A program made the position numbers and the translations under genes. A stretch of 28,401 nt of DNA from an uncultured Clostridia bacterium (GTDB taxonomy: Bacteria; Bacillota; Clostridia; Oscillospirales; Acutalibacteraceae): the NCBI GenBank assembly GCA_937898195.1, contig CALEJD010000066.1:1-28401 (forward strand). The letters run 5' to 3'. The notes under the pieces are model-generated. The model had not been told where the DNA came from. It did not search any database and worked only from the letters and a program-made list of their open reading frames with translations. Shown here one piece after another: positions 24,755-28,401 of this stretch. Position 1 is the stretch's first letter. Each line of letters opens with the position of its first letter.

Positions 24755-26047
24755 TCACAAAAAAATCCCTTCAATTTCCTCTAAACTTTTTACAATTATC
24801 TCGACATTTTTACACCCTTCAAATAACGAAGCAATATATGCCTCTTGATGATGGTAGCAATAAATAACAAGTTTAGACTCAAACTTAAAATATCCACTGG
24901 TTTTAGCAACATAACACGAATACAAGTCATTCATATTACCATCGAAAAATAACAAATATGCTGTCATATCTTCACTATCAAACGCAGAACATCTAAAGCT
25001 ACATCTTTTAGCCGCATCAATACAACTACCACTATTTTCAAGAAAATAGTTTGCAATTTTGCTTTTAAATTCAGACTTCAAAAACAATTCAAACTGTTTT
25101 ATGCCTTCTTCGGTTTTTGGAAAACAATATGTATTTGAAAAAATATCTTTAAACATTCTACTCGTTTCACTTATCTTGCATTTACCGTTCCCTTTTGACA
25201 TTCTTTCGGGATTAAAGATTACAGTCTGTGCGTCTTCGTAGGAATTTGCAAAACATATTGCATCAGGGGATTTAAAGCCAAACCTAAATCCAAAGTTTCT
25301 TTCAGCAAACAGTTTTGTGTAAAAACCTAAATTCTCTTCAATTTTATAATTCCAACACATATTTCGATTAAGGTTAAAACATTCGTAAACACCTTCTGGG
25401 GTAACAAAGTATCCATATGAACGACTTCCTACCTCTGACAATCCCACCTTACTATCTCGTTTACGCACCTCCTTCATAGGGTAGAACATTGTTTTTTCAA
25501 CATTCCTCGGCGCATTGGGTATTATTCCATTCCCTTCAGAACCTTGACTATTTAAAGCCCCTGTATCGTATATTGTTGGATTTTCAATCAAATCGAAAGA
25601 AACTCCAGTTCTTAAAGAGATAATCAATATCTCTGCAAGTTTAATATTTCTGCTAACGTGGTCTCTGGAACTTGAAAGCGATGACCAAGTCATATTGGCT
25701 ATTAACTCTTGCCCCTCTGGTATAGAATTGAAGATAGTTACAATTGCATCCATCTTAGGGCGTATAGTTTTATATTGTCCCTTTCCGCGTTCTGTAAACC
25801 CAATCCCTTCATAAAGGAATTCATTTACCGCACTTCTATATACTACATCACTTAAAAGTATTCTTTTTACCCGACCAAACTTGTTCTCACCTTTTTCATT
25901 AACTCCAAACAAGTAAATTGACTGAACACCAAGTTCTCCACTAATAGCAATAACCCGTAACATATTTGCAACCATTGAATCGGGCCTAACATATACAGTG
26001 TGTTTAGAGTGCTTCTTAAGTTTTTTAAAATCTGCCACAAAGCGCAC
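24755..26047 (-). CDS. Unknown 430-residue protein, last gene of backbone operon
   Basis: Starts with a GTG at 26047. I do not recognise a family. The N-terminal third (about 1-150) is basic with helix-turn-helix-like stretches (DSMVANMLRVIAISGELGVQ; YRSAVNEFLYEGIGFTERG), and the C-terminal part looks like an alpha/beta domain (YGYFVTPEGVYECFNLNRN; LLFFDGNMNDLYSCYVAK; LVIYCYHHQEAYIASLFEG). No membrane segment and no known catalytic motif. The last two genes of the operon could be a replication or transfer module of the host element, judged only from being unlike cargo and sharing a control region. It is 135 bp from the 243-residue gene and ends before a strong terminator. Confidence 0.7.
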   Translation of the reverse strand: MRFVADFKKLKKHSKHTVYVRPDSMVANMLRVIAISGELGVQSIYLFGVNEKGENKFGRVKRILLSDVVYRSAVNEFLYEGIGFTERGKGQYKTIRPKMDAIVTIFNSIPEGQELIANMTWSSLSSSRDHVSRNIKLAEILIISLRTGVSFDLIENPTIYDTGALNSQGSEGNGIIPNAPRNVEKTMFYPMKEVRKRDSKVGLSEVGSRSYGYFVTPEGVYECFNLNRNMCWNYKIEENLGFYTKLFAERNFGFRFGFKSPDAICFANSYEDAQTVIFNPERMSKGNGKCKISETSRMFKDIFSNTYCFPKTEEGIKQFELFLKSEFKSKIANYFLENSGSCIDAAKRCSFRCSAFDSEDMTAYLLFFDGNMNDLYSCYVAKTSGYFKFESKLVIYCYHHQEAYIASLFEGCKNVEIIVKSLEEIEGIFL

Positions 26048-26182
26048 CTACTTTTAATATATAATTGGGTATATAACGACAAGTTGACTCATAACTTCGT
26101 CTTTTAATTATTTCACTAATGTCTTTAAACTCAAGGGTTAACATATAGATTTCCACCCTATTTTTTGATGCTTTTAAAACAA

Positions 26183-26914
26183 TCATTTTTTGGGGTACTT
26201 CTCATAAACCTTATCAGGAGTTAACGAACCTGCTTTAAATCTTTCAAAAAATTCATCGAATTCCTTCAATGGAACTACATAAGTTTCAACACAGTTTTCT
26301 TCTGTAAAACACGCACCGTAGAAAAACGAGCAATATCGTGCACCATCATCAACAAGAAAACTTTTAGCCAAGTAATTTGTAAGATTAAGCAGTTCAACAT
26401 TATCATTATCACGAACTACTAACACGCCATTAGAAACATTTTGAATCACACAAATAACACACGGTTCGTTATATACAACTTTATTCTCACTTAAAACTCT
26501 TAACTTTATGTTAAGCGGCTCGAATATTGCACCAGAAAGAAACACAGTTCTCTGTTCTGGAATAAAGCTGGGAGATTTTACATAGACCCAACCATCTTCT
26601 GTGTAACCTGCCTTAATTTCGAGAGATTCAAGCGAATTATCAATTATATCAAATATCTCTTTATCACTCTTTTTTACATTACAAATACCAGCAAACTCAA
26701 CAATTATCTTTCTCCATAACATTAACGATTTTTCAAAAAAATGGAGATTTGAAAGCAAGAGATTAAACAATTTATCAATCTTTTTCTGTATTTCTTCACA
26801 GCCTATATTTTCGTTGTTAAGCTTTAAAAACTCGTTTTCAATTAACTTCATTTTTGCTTCTTGATTTTTCATAAGCACTTTCGCAGAAGCAATTCCATTA
26901 CTTATATTTTTCAT
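26183..26914 (-). CDS. Unknown 243-residue protein
   Basis: ATG at 26914 follows AAAGGAG by 9 nt. The first 60 residues form a charged coiled coil (NQEAKMKLIENEFLKLNNEN). The rest is predicted mixed alpha/beta, with FIPEQRTVFLSGAIFEPLNI and a LVVRDNDNVELLNL strand pair. No recognised family, catalytic motif or membrane segment. Its start overlaps the end of the 189-residue gene by 17 bp, so the two are translationally linked and may form a complex, with the coiled coil as interface. Confidence 0.7.
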   Translation of the reverse strand: MKNISNGIASAKVLMKNQEAKMKLIENEFLKLNNENIGCEEIQKKIDKLFNLLLSNLHFFEKSLMLWRKIIVEFAGICNVKKSDKEIFDIIDNSLESLEIKAGYTEDGWVYVKSPSFIPEQRTVFLSGAIFEPLNIKLRVLSENKVVYNEPCVICVIQNVSNGVLVVRDNDNVELLNLTNYLAKSFLVDDGARYCSFFYGACFTEENCVETYVVPLKEFDEFFERFKAGSLTPDKVYEKYPKK

Positions 26915-27467
26915 CTATTTCTTCTCCTTTAAAAACTGGCGAGCAAAACCGAATCGTAGGGACGACAGAAACACCATCAAAAGATAATGTAGCATAGAGA
27001 TGCTTGTTCTCGGGAATGTATTTTTCAACTGTTTCCATCTCATCCCTACTTTCAAGCACTATTATTAATTTTTTCTCAACGTGAATAAGATTTAACGGAA
27101 GCAACTTATCCCTGTTTCCTCTTTCATAGACTACTATTTCATAGTCAGCCCCCTGTTTTTCGAAGTGCACAAGTGAAGGATACTCACCTCTCTTGTGTTT
27201 TTCAACTTGTGTCTGCTGCAAGAAACATATAAGAACCCACATTGCTTTAATCATTTTCAAATCTGGTTTTTCGTTCTTGGAAAGTCCGATGTAAAAGCCT
27301 CCAGCAACATTTTCAATAAGATTTTTAGCTCTCAACTGAGCAAGAATTTTTTCCGGAAATTCTACATTTTCTGATTCCAAAAGAGAAAATATTTGTATTC
27401 TTGTAAGTGGACCATACATTCTCAACCAACACAACACATTTCTTTCTTCAGAACTTATGTTATACAT
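26898..27467 (-). CDS. Small winged-helix-like regulator, first gene of backbone operon
   Basis: A 189-residue protein. Residues 1-65 look like a winged helix of the MarR/phage-regulator kind: SSEERNVLCWLRMYGPLTRI, then a second helix (ESENVEFPEKILAQLRAKNLI) and a wing-like NVAGGFYIGLS. The rest has strands such as YEIVVYERG and LIIVLESRDE. ATG follows GCAGGTG by 5 nt. As first gene behind a promoter flanked by repeated palindromes, it is a fair candidate to bind them and regulate its own operon and the divergent small RNA. The exact family is not established. Confidence 0.7.
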   Translation of the reverse strand: MYNISSEERNVLCWLRMYGPLTRIQIFSLLESENVEFPEKILAQLRAKNLIENVAGGFYIGLSKNEKPDLKMIKAMWVLICFLQQTQVEKHKRGEYPSLVHFEKQGADYEIVVYERGNRDKLLPLNLIHVEKKLIIVLESRDEMETVEKYIPENKHLYATLSFDGVSVVPTIRFCSPVFKGEEIDEKYK

Positions 27468-27530
27468 ACAATCACCTGCTTTAAATTATAATCGTAAAGT
27501 ATAAAAGTCGTTAATTCATTTATAAAACAA

Positions 27531-27568
27531 AAAGTCACCTGCCCGCTTAATTGCGGATAGATGACTTT
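27531..27568 (-). terminator. Leader terminator (attenuator) of the backbone operon
   Basis: On the minus strand AAAGTCATC pairs with GGTGACTTT around an inner CCGC/GCGG stem, followed by TTGTTTTAT. It lies between the promoter at 27646-27674 and the first start codon at 27467, so transcripts must pass it. A five-codon frame MTGSV (27614-27597) precedes it. This arrangement is that of attenuation, but control by a leader peptide is only inferred. Confidence 0.6.
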
Positions 27569-27645
27569 AATTAATTGTTTAACTTTAAAAAGAGCACTAA
27601 ACACTCCCAGTCATTTGAAGGAGACCACCTATACTTTACATAATA

Positions 27646-27674
27646 ATTATATCATACTCTTACAAAAAAGTCAA
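27646..27674 (-). promoter_or_regulatory. Consensus promoter of the backbone operon
   Basis: Minus strand TTGACT (27669-27674), 17-bp spacer, TATAAT (27646-27651). Start of transcription near 27639 gives a leader of about 170 nt containing the terminator-like hairpin. The operator-like palindromes begin 12 bp upstream of the -35 box. Confidence 0.8.
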
Positions 27675-27685
27675 ATTGTTTTTGC

Positions 27686-27832
27686 ACAATATATTGTATA
27701 ATACGACAATATATTGTGTCATTTATTCCCATATATCGTATTTATTATTGTATTTATATATATAATACCAAAACAATGTAATTTTATTGTCAAAATACTT
27801 GTTTTTAAATAAAAATCAACACAAGATATTGT
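27686..27832. promoter_or_regulatory. Operator-like palindromes between divergent promoters
   Basis: ACAATATATTGT, a perfect 12-bp palindrome, occurs at 27686-27697 and 27706-27717, centres 20 bp apart (two helical turns). A near copy, ACAAGATATTGT, is at 27821-27832, ten bases before the rightward -35 box. A looser one (ACAAT...ATTGT) lies at about 27774-27790. The extended forms share CACAA-n-ATATTGT-n-TAAT. One regulator could control both promoters. Confidence 0.7.
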
Positions 27833-27841
27833 GTAATCCAT

Positions 27842-27870
27842 TTGACATAAATATTCAATTATGCTACAAT
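27842..27870 (+). promoter_or_regulatory. Consensus promoter of the small RNA/leader
   Basis: TTGACA (27842-27847), exact 17-bp spacer, TACAAT (27865-27870). Transcription would begin near 27877. An operator-like palindrome lies directly upstream. It is the best promoter in the window. Confidence 0.85.
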
Positions 27871-27876
27871 TTATTT

Positions 27877-28064
27877 GTGAGCTATCAGTATGATAGAAAG
27901 TAATCTAATGAGAATGAAGAAGAAGCACTACTCACAGTCAACCTCTCCCCCTCTTCTCATACAGTACTCTGCCCTACTTGTGTATTTATTAGGGAAAAAA
28001 CTACTACAACTGAATATGGTGAAATTCTGCCCTGTTGTATGTCGTATACAACAGGGCTTTTGTA
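27877..28064 (+). ncRNA. Small RNA or regulatory leader, about 188 nt
   Basis: A complete unit: strong promoter, then a 5' hairpin (CTATCA-GTA-TGATAG), a possible long-range pairing of ATGAGAATGAAGAAGA with TCTTCTCAT, and an intrinsic terminator at 28029-28063. A frame from 27908 (MRMKKKHYSQSTSPPLLIQY onward) runs past the terminator stem to 28090 and has only a weak ribosome site. It could be a stalling leader peptide, but a noncoding regulator, for example an antisense or attenuation RNA for the following split gene, fits better. The ends do not pair, so it is not 6S-like. Confidence 0.55.
28029..28063 (+). terminator. Terminator of the small RNA
   Basis: GCCCTGTTGTA (28029-28039) and TACAACAGGGC (28047-28057) form an 11-bp perfect stem with a 7-nt loop, followed by TTTTGTATT. 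Confidence 0.85.
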
Positions 28065-28248
28065 TTCAAAAGCTTATAAAAAGTATATAAATCAGTCTTG
28101 TATAGACATTCATTAATTAATAGCATCTATTTCTATTTTTCAAAAAATATAATGCTCGCATAGAGCGAGATATGCTTGCATTATCTTAAAAGGTTTCGAT
28201 ATTTTGAAAATATCTTTCTCGCAATATTATAATAAAGGAGTAATTTTT

Positions 28249-28311
28249 ATGAGTAAAAAAAACAAAAACAAAAAACATATACCACCCTATTGGGCAATAC
28301 CATTAAGTTAA
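28249..28311 (+). CDS. 5' part of the split gene (20 codons)
   Basis: ATG at 28249 follows AAAGGAG by 8 nt, a better start than most in the window. It reads MSKKNKNKKHIPPYWA, then three codons supplied by the flanking inverted repeat (IPLS) and a stop. Only the first 16 residues belong to the original gene. The continuation, NFGKSNKF..., begins at 64 at the other edge. The leader upstream (28150-28230) has two hairpins (CTCGC-n-GCGAG and GATATTTTGAAAATATC), so expression of the joined gene is probably controlled. As it stands the product is a 20-residue peptide. Confidence 0.6.
   Translation: MSKKNKNKKHIPPYWAIPLS
28285..28295 (+). repeat. Right copy of 11-bp direct repeat (candidate attR core)
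   Basis: CCCTATTGGGC, identical to 52-62 and in the same reading frame (Pro-Tyr-Trp-Ala). Element sequence lies to the left, target flank to the right. Eleven bases are too long for a Tn7-type 5-bp target duplication, so a site-specific recombinase is more likely. Confidence 0.6.
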
Positions 28312-28315
28312 GAAA
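28292..28315. repeat. Right arm of 24-bp inverted repeat
   Basis: Exact reverse complement of 31-54. With the left arm and one core copy it would form a 52-bp palindrome in the empty site. It changes the end of the short frame to IPLS-stop. Confidence 0.8.
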
Positions 28316-28316
28316 T

Positions 28317-28353
28317 AGACTCAGTTCAAAAAAGAGCTGGGTCTGTTTTTTTT
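28317..28353 (+). terminator. Intrinsic terminator in the right flank
   Basis: AGACTCAGTTC (28317-28327) and GAGCTGGGTCT (28334-28344) form an 11-bp stem with two G-U pairs and an A6 loop, followed by G and eight T. It lies just outside the inverted repeat, so it may be the terminator of the host gene that originally ended at the target. Confidence 0.85.
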
Positions 28354-28374
28354 GAGAAAATTTAGAAAAAAGTG

Positions 28375-28380
28375 TTGACA
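28375..28380 (+). promoter_or_regulatory. Possible -35 box at the window edge
   Basis: TTGACA 21 bp from the edge. A -10 box 17 bp on would start at 28398, and only its first four bases (GGTC, a poor fit) are inside the window, so it cannot be confirmed. Confidence 0.2.
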
Positions 28381-28401
28381 AAAGCATAAAAATGTGCGGT
28401 C

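Noticed and set aside
27908..28090. 60-residue frame starting MRMKKKHYSQSTSP on the plus strand
   Set aside because: It runs through a strong intrinsic terminator and has a weak ribosome site. I treat the unit as a small RNA or leader, and mention the peptide there.

Overview
This window is AT-rich DNA of the kind found in gut or rumen Clostridia (Firmicutes). It has strong AGGAGG-type ribosome sites, TTGACA/TATAAT promoters, Lys/Ile/Asn-rich proteins and tightly overlapping genes. It looks like accessory DNA almost throughout. I see no housekeeping gene, tRNA, rRNA or CRISPR array. Nearly every gene from 27467 down to 1368 lies on the minus strand.

Edges (1-62 and 28249-28315). An 11-bp direct repeat (52-62 and 28285-28295) bounds about 28.2 kb. 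The codons before the right copy and after the left copy are two parts of one reading frame, so joining the repeats (circularisation) would rebuild a gene of about 143 codons. Outside the repeats, the flanks form a perfect 24-bp inverted repeat (31-54 and 28292-28315). This suggests an integrated element whose attachment site lies inside one of its own genes, and a palindromic empty target. No tyrosine or serine recombinase gene is present.

Left end (448-1367): a gene-free stretch containing a large, multi-hairpin, probably noncoding RNA (about 690-1310, plus strand), comparable in size to ROOL/GOLLD-class RNAs.

Defence block (1368-18952). A type I restriction-modification operon (hsdM, hsdS, hsdR) carries five extra genes between hsdS and hsdR: a HEPN-like protein, two small membrane proteins, a 389-residue unknown and a GmrSD-like DUF262/DUF1524 nuclease. 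Upstream, a separately promoted cassette encodes a Cys-motif protein, a half-length HsdS and an HsdM homologue that has lost its catalytic motifs. Next comes an operon with its own palindrome-containing promoter: a membrane protein, a HEPN protein, an unknown and a small frameshifted gene. A CoiA-like nuclease-family protein follows.

Transposition block (19280-24233). A Tn7-like operon, tnsA-tnsB-tnsC-tniQ, has overlapping genes and a short TnsA. It is preceded by seven copies of a TCCCAAAAAC repeat that could be TnsB sites at the right end. I could not find a matching left end, so I cannot prove that the defence genes are its cargo, although the position fits.

Backbone-like block (24240-28311). 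A 450-bp gene-free segment is flanked by paired, inverted 20-bp repeats and holds a short palindrome of oriT type. Three co-directional genes of unknown function follow, then a control region with two divergent consensus promoters, operator-like palindromes, a leader terminator, and a promoter-to-terminator unit for a small RNA or leader peptide of about 188 nt.
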